From positions 1 to 32,523 of the forward strand of contig NZ_JALEGT010000117.1 in assembly GCF_022763305.1 (NCBI RefSeq): DNA of 32,523 nucleotides, written 5' to 3'. Shown here one piece after another: positions 24,602 to 31,696 of this stretch; position 1 is the first letter of the stretch, and each line of letters begins with the position of its first letter. The notes beneath the pieces are model-generated. The model was not told where the DNA came from. It ran no database searches and saw only the letters and a program-made list of their open reading frames with translations. The stretch is from Marivita sp. (lineage in GTDB: Bacteria; Pseudomonadota; Alphaproteobacteria; Rhodobacterales; Rhodobacteraceae). The position numbers and the translations under genes are program-made.

Positions 24602-24632
24602 TTGAAATAAATTGAAATATATTTGGTATAAT
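24602..24632 (+). promoter_or_regulatory. Candidate promoter for rnd-lptCAB, with tandem TTGAAA motifs
   Basis: TATAAT at 24627-24632 is an exact -10 consensus. TTGAAA occurs at 24602-24607 (19-base spacing, longer than ideal) and again at 24612-24617, within the tandem ten-mers ATTGAAATAA and ATTGAAATAT. Transcription would start about 145 bases before the rnd ATG. The -10 is convincing, but which TTGAAA serves as the -35, if either, is not clear. Confidence 0.45.
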
Positions 24633-24785
24633 TGCGACTATCTTTAGACAGCTTGTGACACGAATGCGCCCGAATCGAGCCCTAAAAATCAGAATCAGAC
24701 GAAACTGCGGCAAACTTGGGCTGGTTGCGCCACAATCGGGGAAGGGCTATCTGCGCAGCAGGTTCCTTGCACAGGATGACGTCGC

Positions 24786-25400
24786 ATGTCCCATTCCGTC
24801 TACAAACGCGATCTGCCCGATGGTCTCGACCTTGGGCCTGTGGTTGCCATTGATTGCGAAACCATGGGGCTGCATCCGCACCGTGACCGGCTCTGCGTGG
24901 TGCAGCTGTCCGGAGGCGATGGAACCGCGCATCTCGTTCAGATCGAGAAGGGTCAGACATCGGCGCCCAATCTTGAACGGCTTCTGGCGGACCCGGAGGT
25001 ATTGAAGCTATTTCACTTTGGACGCTTCGACATCGCCGCACTGTTGAACACGTTCGGCGTGCTGACCGCTCCGGTCTATTGCACCAAGATTGCGAGCCGC
25101 CTTGTGCGCACCTATACGGATCGTCACGGCTTGAAGGTTCTCTTGCAGGAACTGCTCGGCGTGGACATTTCAAAGCAACAGCAATCCAGCGATTGGGGCG
25201 CGGACACCCTGAGCCAGGCACAGGTGGACTACGCCGCGTCGGATGTCCTCTACCTTCATAAACTGCGCGAGGCGCTACAGGCGATGCTAGAACGGGAAGG
25301 GCGTGCAGAGCTGGCACAGTCCTGCTTCGATTTCCTGCCGACCCGCGCTCGGCTCGATCTGGTGGGGTGGCCCGACACAGACATCTTTGCGCACGCCTGA
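24786..25400 (+). CDS. rnd: Ribonuclease D-like 3'-5' exonuclease
   Basis: This 204-residue protein consists of a DEDDy exonuclease domain only. Catalytic residues are D23 and E25 (AIDCETMGL), D82 in HFGRFDIAAL, and Y149 with D153 in DYAASDVLYL. The C-terminal HRDC domains of E. coli RNase D are absent, so this is the short form common in alphaproteobacteria. It should trim 3' ends of tRNA or other small RNAs. The start ATG has AGGA 10 bases upstream. It lies 15 bases ahead of lptC and is probably the first gene of the rnd-lptC-lptA-lptB transcript. Confidence 0.92.
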   Translation: MSHSVYKRDLPDGLDLGPVVAIDCETMGLHPHRDRLCVVQLSGGDGTAHLVQIEKGQTSAPNLERLLADPEVLKLFHFGRFDIAALLNTFGVLTAPVYCTKIASRLVRTYTDRHGLKVLLQELLGVDISKQQQSSDWGADTLSQAQVDYAASDVLYLHKLREALQAMLEREGRAELAQSCFDFLPTRARLDLVGWPDTDIFAHA

Positions 25401-25415
25401 GCGCGGTCGGCTGCG

Positions 25416-26012
25416 ATGTATTCCCGCCTGATCGCCTGGTTGAAGATCCTGCTTCCGCTGGGTGCTCTTGCGCTGCTGTCCACGATTTTTCTTTATGCGC
25501 GCGGTCCCGATCCGATTGCGACCATCCCTGTCCTGACAGGGGGCGCTGACCCGACGCTGACCGAACAGGTCGGCAGTCCCTTCTATGCCGGCACTACCGA
25601 AAACGGTCAGGGTCTGACGCTGGCCGCGCGGCAGGCCCGGTTCAGCGCACCGGACGATTCCGGTATGATTGCCGAAGACCTGCGGGCTGTCATCGACATC
25701 CGCGACGGGAGCCGCATCGTCATCGACGCCGTCATCGGCCAGATGGAGGAAGGTGATCGCCTGCGCCTGCGCGAGGGCGTCATTCTGGAAAGCAGCGCGG
25801 GCTACACCGTGCGGACCAACGGCCTCGATGCCGAGATCGACAGGGTTGCGATTGAAAGCACGGATTCGGTTGCGGCGGACGGACCCGGCGTGACGCTTTC
25901 GGCGGGAAAACTCCGTGTTGAAGAGACAGGAGACAATTCAGACATTCAGTTGCTGTTCACGGAGGGTGTAAAACTGATATACATCCCGCAACAGGACGGG
26001 GCCGAAGAATGA
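25416..26012 (+). CDS. lptC: LPS export protein LptC
   Basis: This is a 198-residue bitopic inner-membrane protein. A single N-terminal helix (about residues 8-28, AWLKILLPLGALALLSTIFL) is followed by a periplasmic beta-jellyroll with the LptC-type pattern (GLTLAARQARFSAPDDSG, AVIDIRDGSRIVIDAVIG, VAADGPGVTLSAGKLRVEE). It would accept lipopolysaccharide from the LptBFG transporter and pass it to LptA. Sequence conservation in the family is low, so the call relies on topology, length and its place before lptA and lptB. Its TGA overlaps the lptA start (ATGA). No good Shine-Dalgarno is visible. Confidence 0.88.
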   Translation: MYSRLIAWLKILLPLGALALLSTIFLYARGPDPIATIPVLTGGADPTLTEQVGSPFYAGTTENGQGLTLAARQARFSAPDDSGMIAEDLRAVIDIRDGSRIVIDAVIGQMEEGDRLRLREGVILESSAGYTVRTNGLDAEIDRVAIESTDSVAADGPGVTLSAGKLRVEETGDNSDIQLLFTEGVKLIYIPQQDGAEE

Positions 26013-26491
26013 TCCGAACGATTTTGACCGTGCTCGCGATGGCCGGAGCGACGCTTGCGCAGGCGCAGGGCACACAAGTGGCGTTCGGCACCGTGCAACA
26101 GGACACGTCGCTGCCGGTCGAGGTCAGCGCAGACACTCTGTCGGTCTCTCAGAATGACGGATCGGCGCTCTTTACCGGAAACGTGATCATCGGGCAGGGC
26201 GAGATGCGCCTCTCTGCTCCACGTGTCCTTGTCTTCTACACCGAAAACCAAAGCGGCGTGGAGCGGCTCGAGGCGACCGGCGGCGTGACCTTGGTCAACG
26301 GTGAACAGGCCGCCGAGGCCGACACTGCGGAATACGAAGTCAATCGCGGCACGATCCGCATGGTGGGCAATGTTCTTCTGACCCAAGGCGCGAACACGCT
26401 TGTGTCAGACAGTATGGATGTCGATCTGGAAGCGGGCACCGCGTTGATGAACGGACGCGTGCGCACCGTGTTCCAGTCAGGCGATAACTGA
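26009..26491 (+). CDS. lptA: LPS transport periplasmic protein LptA
   Basis: This is a 160-residue periplasmic protein. The signal peptide [19 protein letters not shown] is followed by the OstA/LptA fold: [60 protein letters not shown] and [19 protein letters not shown]. LptA oligomers form the bridge carrying LPS across the periplasm. Overlapping starts and stops with lptC (ATGA) and lptB (TGATG) indicate a single coupled operon. Confidence 0.93.
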   Translation: MIRTILTVLAMAGATLAQAQGTQVAFGTVQQDTSLPVEVSADTLSVSQNDGSALFTGNVIIGQGEMRLSAPRVLVFYTENQSGVERLEATGGVTLVNGEQAAEADTAEYEVNRGTIRMVGNVLLTQGANTLVSDSMDVDLEAGTALMNGRVRTVFQSGDN

Positions 26492-27249
26492 TGGCGGGTC
26501 CAACCCTTTCGGTTACCAAGGGTGAAAGCGGGCTGCTGGTCAGGCATCTGCGCAAGAGCTACAAAAAGCGCGTGGTGATCCGCGATGTCTCGCTCGAAGT
26601 GCATCGTGGCGAGGTTGTGGCCCTGCTCGGCCCTAATGGCAGCGGCAAGACCACATCCTTTTATGCCATCGCGGGTTTGGTGAATCCCGAAGGCGGTCAG
26701 GTTCTGATCGACGGGCAGGATGTCACGTATCTGCCAATGTACCGCCGCGCCCGTATGGGCATCGGTTATCTGCCACAGGAAATGTCGATCTTCCGGGGCA
26801 TGAGCGTCGAGGACAACATCAGTGCGATCCTCGACATCAGCCAGCCCGACCGCCACAAGCGGCGCGAACGGCTCGAGGAATTGCTTGGCGAGTTCTCCAT
26901 CGAACATCTGCGCCGCGCGCCTGCGCTGGCGTTGTCGGGCGGGGAACGGCGGCGCGTGGAGATCGCCCGCTGTCTTGCCGCCGATCCCAAGTATCTGCTG
27001 CTTGACGAACCCTTCGCCGGGGTGGACCCGATCAGCGTCGGAGACATCCGTCACCTGGTGGCCGATCTCAAGAAGCGGGGCATCGGTGTTCTCATCACCG
27101 ACCACAACGTGCGCGAAACGCTCGAGATCGTGGACCGCGCCTATATTCTTCATGACGGCAAGGTCCTGATGTCCGGATCGCCCGATGAAGTGGTGCGCAA
27201 TGAAAACGTGCGCAGGGTCTATCTGGGCGACAGTTTTCGCATCGGATAA
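26491..27249 (+). CDS. lptB: LPS export ABC transporter ATPase LptB
   Basis: This 252-residue ATPase has Walker A GPNGSGKT (47-54), the Q-loop [18 protein letters not shown] (strongly LptB-like), the signature [15 protein letters not shown], Walker [20 protein letters not shown] and the H-loop [20 protein letters not shown]. It energises extraction of LPS from the inner membrane together with LptFG, which are not encoded here. The ATG shares its A with the lptA stop. In many proteobacteria rpoN follows lptB; here it does not. Confidence 0.97.
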   Translation: MAGPTLSVTKGESGLLVRHLRKSYKKRVVIRDVSLEVHRGEVVALLGPNGSGKTTSFYAIAGLVNPEGGQVLIDGQDVTYLPMYRRARMGIGYLPQEMSIFRGMSVEDNISAILDISQPDRHKRRERLEELLGEFSIEHLRRAPALALSGGERRRVEIARCLAADPKYLLLDEPFAGVDPISVGDIRHLVADLKKRGIGVLITDHNVRETLEIVDRAYILHDGKVLMSGSPDEVVRNENVRRVYLGDSFRIG

Positions 27250-27274
27250 TTCCCGCTCCGTTTTACGGAAATGA

Positions 27275-27303
27275 TTGACAGGCTGCCATCGCAGGATTGA
27301 AAT
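27275..27303 (+). promoter_or_regulatory. Candidate sigma-70 promoter for hpf-ptsN
   Basis: TTGACA (27275-27280) is an exact -35 consensus, followed after 17 bases by TGAAAT (27298-27303), a four-of-six -10. A short stem-loop, GGTCC-TGTC-GGACC (27422-27435), lies in the 160-base leader that would precede hpf. This would let hpf-ptsN be expressed independently of lptCAB, for example on entry to stationary phase. Confidence 0.4.
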
Positions 27304-27474
27304 GATGGTATGGCGTTTGAAGTCTCAGACCGTCGAAAATCATGCCACCTGCCGTTCCGGCTGGACAATGAAACACAACGGTCGAAACGTCATCTCCCTT
27401 TTGCTTCCGAACCTGGTGCCCGGTCCTGTCGGACCACTTCGGCTGCAAAATCAAAACAATAAAAAGGACATGCT

Positions 27475-28038
27475 ATGCGTTACCAGATAACCGGCAAACA
27501 GATTGATGTTGGTGAAGCCCTTCAGACTCATGTGAAGTCAGAGCTGGACGCGATGCTGGGCAAATATGCCGGCCGCCCAACCGATGCGACCGTCATCTTT
27601 TCCAAGAGCGCGCATGAATTTGTTTGTGAGACAGTTGTCCATCTGTCCACCGGTTTGAATGCAACCGCCAAGGCGCATGCGACGGAAATCTACGCCGCGT
27701 TCGACGCCTGTTGCGAGAAGATGGACAAGCAGCTGCGCCGCTACAAGCGGCGTCTGAAAGATCACCACAAGGACCGTACGGAACCCGTTGCACTCTTTGG
27801 GGCATCCTCATATATCCTCGCCAGCGAAGCTGATACACAAGACGACGAGCCTGAATCGCTTCAGCCCATCATCGTCGCCGAGATGGAAACCAAGATTCCA
27901 TCGCTGACCGTGGGTGAAGCCGTGATGCAGATGGAACTGGCGGGGTTGCCTGTCCTCGTGTTCCGAAACGACAAGAAGGACGGTGTGAACGTCGTATATC
28001 GCCGCGAAGACGGTAATATCGGGTGGATTGATCCGTAA
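27475..28038 (+). CDS. hpf: Ribosome hibernation promoting factor, long form
   Basis: This is a 187-residue protein. Residues 1-100 form the HPF/YfiA domain (MRYQITGKQIDVGEALQTHV, HEFVCETVVHLSTGLNATAK, DACCEKMDKQLRRYKRRLKDH) that binds the 30S decoding centre. Residues 130-187 form the dimerisation domain of long HPF (SLTVGEAVMQMELAGLPVLV, and NVVYRREDGNIGWIDP at the end). Long HPF makes 100S ribosome dimers without RMF. AAGGAC precedes the ATG by 6 bases. It is 41 bases upstream of ptsN. Confidence 0.96.
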   Translation: MRYQITGKQIDVGEALQTHVKSELDAMLGKYAGRPTDATVIFSKSAHEFVCETVVHLSTGLNATAKAHATEIYAAFDACCEKMDKQLRRYKRRLKDHHKDRTEPVALFGASSYILASEADTQDDEPESLQPIIVAEMETKIPSLTVGEAVMQMELAGLPVLVFRNDKKDGVNVVYRREDGNIGWIDP

Positions 28039-28079
28039 ATCCGATATACGGGCGACCTCGTCCTAATAACGAGCAGCAC

Positions 28080-28544
28080 ATGAAGTTTGCAGACCTTTTG
28101 AATTCGAAGGCCGTCAAGGCGGTGACATCGGCATCCAGCAAGAAACGGCTGATGCATGACATCGCCGATATTGCAGAATCCGCTTATGGAATCCCTGCAC
28201 AACGCGCCGTCGAAGCGCTGCTTGAACGCGAAAGCCTTGGCCCCACCGGTGTGGGCCACGGCGTCGCCCTGCCGCATGCGCGTCTGGACAGTGTGACCTC
28301 GGTCGTTGGCGTGTTCATGTTGTTGGAAAAACCCATCGACTTCGACGCGATCGACCGTCAGCCGGTGGATGTCATCTTTGCGCTGTTCGCACCTGAAGAT
28401 GCCGGTGTCGAACATCTCAAGGCCTTGGCGCTGGTGTCGCGAACTCTGCGGGATCAGAATTTCTGCGCCAAGCTGCGGGCCAATCCTGACCCCGCCACCT
28501 TGCACACGATCATCACCGAAGCGGCCAGCGTTCAGGCTGCCTGA
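28080..28544 (+). CDS. ptsN: PTS IIA-Ntr regulatory protein PtsN
   Basis: This is a 154-residue EIIA-type phosphocarrier of the nitrogen PTS. The phosphorylated histidine is H66 in GVGHGVALPHARLD. The VIFALFAPEDAGVEHLKALA and LRDQNFCAKLRANPDP segments are typical of IIA-Ntr. It takes phosphate from NPr and regulates potassium, nitrogen and stress functions through protein contacts. A small stem (CTCGT 28057-28061, ACGAG 28069-28073) lies just before the ATG and includes the only purine-rich stretch there, so initiation may be weak or controlled. Its stop lies in CTGAGCTCAG, shared with the convergent sulfotransferase gene end. Confidence 0.95.
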   Translation: MKFADLLNSKAVKAVTSASSKKRLMHDIADIAESAYGIPAQRAVEALLERESLGPTGVGHGVALPHARLDSVTSVVGVFMLLEKPIDFDAIDRQPVDVIFALFAPEDAGVEHLKALALVSRTLRDQNFCAKLRANPDPATLHTIITEAASVQAA

Positions 28545-28546
28545 GC

Positions 28547-29986
28547 TCAGCTCCGTTGGACGGGGTCGAACGCACTGAATCCGAACATCATGTAGTCGCG
28601 CGGATAGGCGTCGCGGCAAAGCCGATCCAGATCGCCATCATGGATCGCGACCAGCCGCGCCAGATGCGGCTCTGGGACTGAGGGCCATTCCGGCGCGGAT
28701 CCGGCGCCAAAACGCAGGGCCATCTCGGAAAGGTCCCGTGCAAGGTCCTCTTCCCGCAGAACCCGGTCTGGCAGGCAGAACTCCGACATGCCCTGAAGGC
28801 AGGTCGCCTGACTGGCCCAGTGGGCATCGACCCTCACGCTGGTCTGACCGTTCAGATTGGCGCGCAGGAACATCAGGAACGCCTCGAACGCCTTGCGATG
28901 CGCGGCAAGATCGAAGGACGGATCGGCACCATCCTCGGGCAGTGCGAGTCCGTGAAACCGCATCAACTGCTGGCGGATCTTGGCGTAGCTTCCCGGACCC
29001 GTATTCAGGATCTTGTCGCAGAAGGCGGCATGCGCCCGGATCAAAGGGTGCCTGAGGACGGTAAAACGCTGATGCCCCGGATTGTCCTGCAACCAGCCGC
29101 GCAGGGTCTTTTGGTTGAACTTGCCGACAAGCTCGGACCCGTCGCCGTCCAGTGCTGTCATCCAGGCGGTCACCTGTTCTTCCGGGCCCGAGCGGATCGG
29201 CATGTAGAGCAAAGGATATGTGCTGCAGGCGAGGTAGGTCGGCACGACAGGCCCGCGCCGCGGTTCAAAGTTCGGCGTGCGTGTCAGATCGAAGCGATCC
29301 AGCGCCCGCAAAGCAACTTCCATCTGCGGGTAGTTTGCGACCTTGTCCGCCAAAGCCTGTGGGTTCTGCGGCTTGAGAGTTGACTGAAAGACCTCGGGCT
29401 CCGCTTCGACCCCCAGCCAACGCGCAAGCCCGCTCAGCACTTCGGTATCGTGGAGATCGTCATAGCCGATATAGAACGCGCTTTGCCCCGTCACCTGCAG
29501 CGCCCGCATGATCTCGAGCTGGAAGCTTTGTGTCTGCCCAAGATGGCGTTCGAATTCCGTAAGGTCGAAATAGGCTTGCGCGTCCTTGCGGTTCTTGACG
29601 TTGGTCAGCTTCCACTGGTCCGTCGCACGCGCGATCTTGAGGCTGATATAGCTATCAAGCGGATTGCGGGTCAGGATGATCTTGGCGCAGCGCGGGTCCG
29701 ACAGGATTGGCGCAAGCACGCGCGGATCATGGTCGTGGAAATAGCGAAAGCCGCCCAGCCCCTCGGTCTTGTCGCGGATCGCGCGCAGGAGCCTGTCGGG
29801 ATTGTCCTCGCGCTGCCGATGGGTGATGCCAAGGATATCGTCGCGCTTCGGATACCCTATGAAATTCGGATTGAACGCCTCGCCGTGACAGGTCACGCGG
29901 GCGATCTGGTTCAGATAATCCTCGAGGAGGTTCGACCCGGTGCGCATTTCCGCGAAGACGACAAACAGATCAAAGGGCACGGTCAA
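28547..29986 (-). CDS. Tandem two-domain sulfotransferase family protein
   Basis: This is a 479-residue protein, apparently a fusion of two sulfotransferase-like domains. The N-terminal domain (1-245) resembles the Stf0 type: 5'-phosphosulfate loop R15-TGSNLL, and 3'-phosphate motif R107-NPLDSYIS. The C-terminal domain (about 250-475) aligns with the stand-alone sulfotransferase at 9056-9874: FTVLRHPLIRAHAAFCDKIL against FTCVRNPYTRILSSFFDKIC, FEAFLMFLRANL against FRRFLLFARDTI, and DAHWASQATC against DIHWSAMSGH. In this second domain the PKxxxST loop has become PIRSGPEEQV and the 3'-motif serines are alanines (A320/A321). It is therefore probably not catalytic. It is the last gene of a three-gene minus-strand operon, 3 bases after a branching glycosyltransferase, which suggests sulfation of a glycan. 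Confidence 0.8.
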   Translation of the reverse strand: MTVPFDLFVVFAEMRTGSNLLEDYLNQIARVTCHGEAFNPNFIGYPKRDDILGITHRQREDNPDRLLRAIRDKTEGLGGFRYFHDHDPRVLAPILSDPRCAKIILTRNPLDSYISLKIARATDQWKLTNVKNRKDAQAYFDLTEFERHLGQTQSFQLEIMRALQVTGQSAFYIGYDDLHDTEVLSGLARWLGVEAEPEVFQSTLKPQNPQALADKVANYPQMEVALRALDRFDLTRTPNFEPRRGPVVPTYLACSTYPLLYMPIRSGPEEQVTAWMTALDGDGSELVGKFNQKTLRGWLQDNPGHQRFTVLRHPLIRAHAAFCDKILNTGPGSYAKIRQQLMRFHGLALPEDGADPSFDLAAHRKAFEAFLMFLRANLNGQTSVRVDAHWASQATCLQGMSEFCLPDRVLREEDLARDLSEMALRFGAGSAPEWPSVPEPHLARLVAIHDGDLDRLCRDAYPRDYMMFGFSAFDPVQRS

Positions 29987-29989
29987 AGG

Positions 29990-31696
29990 TTACTTCTTCA
30001 CCAGGTAGGGGCGGGGGCGCGGCGCATTCAGGGCGGGCCCCTGTGCGATCGGGTCGGCGGGGAAATCACCCATGAGATAGGGATGCATCCCCTGGTTCTT
30101 GAGGTTCTGCAGGAACTGCCCGAACCCGGTCAGGTCCACCATCTTGGGCGCTTCGGTCAGACGCCGTTGCGGTTGTGTTCCGATTTCGTCAACGATCACC
30201 TGGATCGCTTCCATCGGGCTTTCGATAAATTCCGCCATCGTCCAGATGCGTCGGCGGCATTTGGAATAGGGCGACCGCAGAGCATTCAGCATCTCGGTCT
30301 CGATCTTCTGCAACTGCGCCGCCTCGCGCCGCAATTCGGCAAAGCTCCGGTTGGACTGGAAGAGCGGGATCGCCCAGGCGCCCGAGATGACCGACACCTG
30401 CGCGTTGGGGTCCTTGGCGATGTCCCAAACGACATGCCGCGTGCTGCTTGGCCCAAGCTGAAAGCACTGCCGTTCCCCGCGCGTGTTCCACAGGAGGTTG
30501 GTCAGGAACATCTTGGTGTCATAGTCGCGCAGCGTCGCGTTGTCGGACAGCGCACCGTTCATCACCGTTTGCCCGTCGGCGAAATGCGCCCGGTCCGGGG
30601 CAAAGAGATGCCCATGCACCCGCGCCCCTGTCACCTGCGCAAGCCACGGTTCGAAATCGGTGAAAAGCTCTGTGAAGCCCTGAAACACCGAATACTTGGC
30701 TGCCGTGACCCCGTTTTCCCAATCCTCGTTCGGGAAACGGCTTTGCATGTAAAGCCCCGGACGTCCGCGTGTCCGCCGGTCCACCGCCTTTGCAAAGATG
30801 CGGTCGATCTTGCCGGGGTTGGGTTCCTGCAGGCTCAACTCTCCCGGTTTGGGGCTGAGGAAGGTCTCGTACAGGCGGTCCGCATTGTGCCAGATCTTGC
30901 GCGCCACAAAGCAGTCCGACCGCCGCAGCAGTTGCAGATGGTCGTCGTAAAAGATGTGCGGTTTGCCTTGGAAATCGAACTTTGACAGCGTGAGCGAACG
31001 ACTCACGATATTGGTCGAATAGAGCCGCGCGAGTGTCTGGAAATAGCTTTCATCCGGAATCCACACGTGGCGGAAATACCGATCATAGACCTTGCGCTTG
31101 GGGTCTTCGAGGATCGACGCAAGCGTCTGCCGCGTGAGACACCACCATTGGCTGCCCATATGTGGCGTAAGCCCGTCGGGGATATTGCGCTTGTAGCCGA
31201 CCTTGCGCTGGAGTTCGACGAACTTGTCGAACAGATACCGATTGCGCCGCCACGAGAACGGGAAGCGCATGGTAAAGCGTTCTTCGTCCAGCCCGCCCAC
31301 GGTCCACGGCACATCCGCCGTTGTTGCGCTTTCGATGTGATCGGTGCGCGGGCGCGCCTTGAGATAGTCGATCAGTTCCTGAACCGGGCGCAATGGCAGG
31401 CAGGACCCAGACGTGAGGTAGACGTGGCTCACATCCTCGAATTCCGACAGCATCAGCTCACTGGCGTCCTGACTGGCGGCCACCAGACCCCACGTGCCCC
31501 AGTCGCAGCGGTGTCTTCGCGAAAAGCGGATCAGGGGATCATCGCTGAGCCGTTCAATGAAGATCTTGTAGCGCTTTGCCGACACGACCTGATCCACATG
31601 GATCACCACCGGGCAGCCCGCCTTGGTCCAGTGGCGCGCCACCTGCTCGGCCCGGTGAAGCGCGGTGTGCGCCAGCATGATGATTCCGATGCTCAT
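29990..31696 (-). CDS. Core-2/I-branching-type glycosyltransferase, second paralogue
   Basis: This is a 568-residue predicted beta-1,6-N-acetylglucosaminyltransferase-like enzyme. Its first 270 residues share the same ordered blocks as the enzyme at 10016-11593: VIHVDQ (31-36), CDWGTWGLVAA, TSGSC (95-99), HIES, LQRKVGYKRNIP, GSQWWCL (181-187), VWIPDESYFQTL and DCFVARKIW. The C-terminal 300 residues differ from the other paralogue (containing RGRPGLYMQSRFPNEDWENG and LLWNTRGERQCFQLGPSSTR) and probably correspond to DUF5927, a name I could not verify. Its ATG overlaps the stop of the upstream GT2 gene (ATGA), and a sulfotransferase follows after 3 bases. The three products likely build one glycan. 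Confidence 0.82.
   Translation of the reverse strand: MSIGIIMLAHTALHRAEQVARHWTKAGCPVVIHVDQVVSAKRYKIFIERLSDDPLIRFSRRHRCDWGTWGLVAASQDASELMLSEFEDVSHVYLTSGSCLPLRPVQELIDYLKARPRTDHIESATTADVPWTVGGLDEERFTMRFPFSWRRNRYLFDKFVELQRKVGYKRNIPDGLTPHMGSQWWCLTRQTLASILEDPKRKVYDRYFRHVWIPDESYFQTLARLYSTNIVSRSLTLSKFDFQGKPHIFYDDHLQLLRRSDCFVARKIWHNADRLYETFLSPKPGELSLQEPNPGKIDRIFAKAVDRRTRGRPGLYMQSRFPNEDWENGVTAAKYSVFQGFTELFTDFEPWLAQVTGARVHGHLFAPDRAHFADGQTVMNGALSDNATLRDYDTKMFLTNLLWNTRGERQCFQLGPSSTRHVVWDIAKDPNAQVSVISGAWAIPLFQSNRSFAELRREAAQLQKIETEMLNALRSPYSKCRRRIWTMAEFIESPMEAIQVIVDEIGTQPQRRLTEAPKMVDLTGFGQFLQNLKNQGMHPYLMGDFPADPIAQGPALNAPRPRPYLVKK

Larger units (their letters stand above)
23881..24785. other. Long intergenic region without a convincing gene
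   Basis: This is the only gene-free stretch over 300 bases. Open frames of up to about 100 codons occur on both strands, but none has a ribosome-binding site, coding-like composition or a recognisable domain. The stretch looks richer in A+T than its neighbours. It contains, in order, a triple heptad repeat (23980-24000), a 20-base-period direct repeat (24047-24074), a stem-loop (24088-24108), a minus-strand promoter candidate (24121-24149) and a cluster of TTGAAA motifs with a TATAAT (24510-24632). I see no insertion sequence ends or tRNA. A small RNA is possible but not shown. Confidence 0.6.

Noticed and set aside
24305-24610. 101-codon open frame in the large intergenic region
   Set aside because: No ribosome-binding site, no recognisable domain, and a composition unlike the neighbouring genes.
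27275-27490. 71-codon open frame between lptB and hpf
   Set aside because: It overlaps the hpf start in another frame, has no convincing start context and does not resemble an rpoN fragment.
29450-30985. 511-codon open frame on the plus strand opposite the sulfotransferase and glycosyltransferase genes
   Set aside because: It spans two minus-strand genes and their junction, and has no motif of its own.
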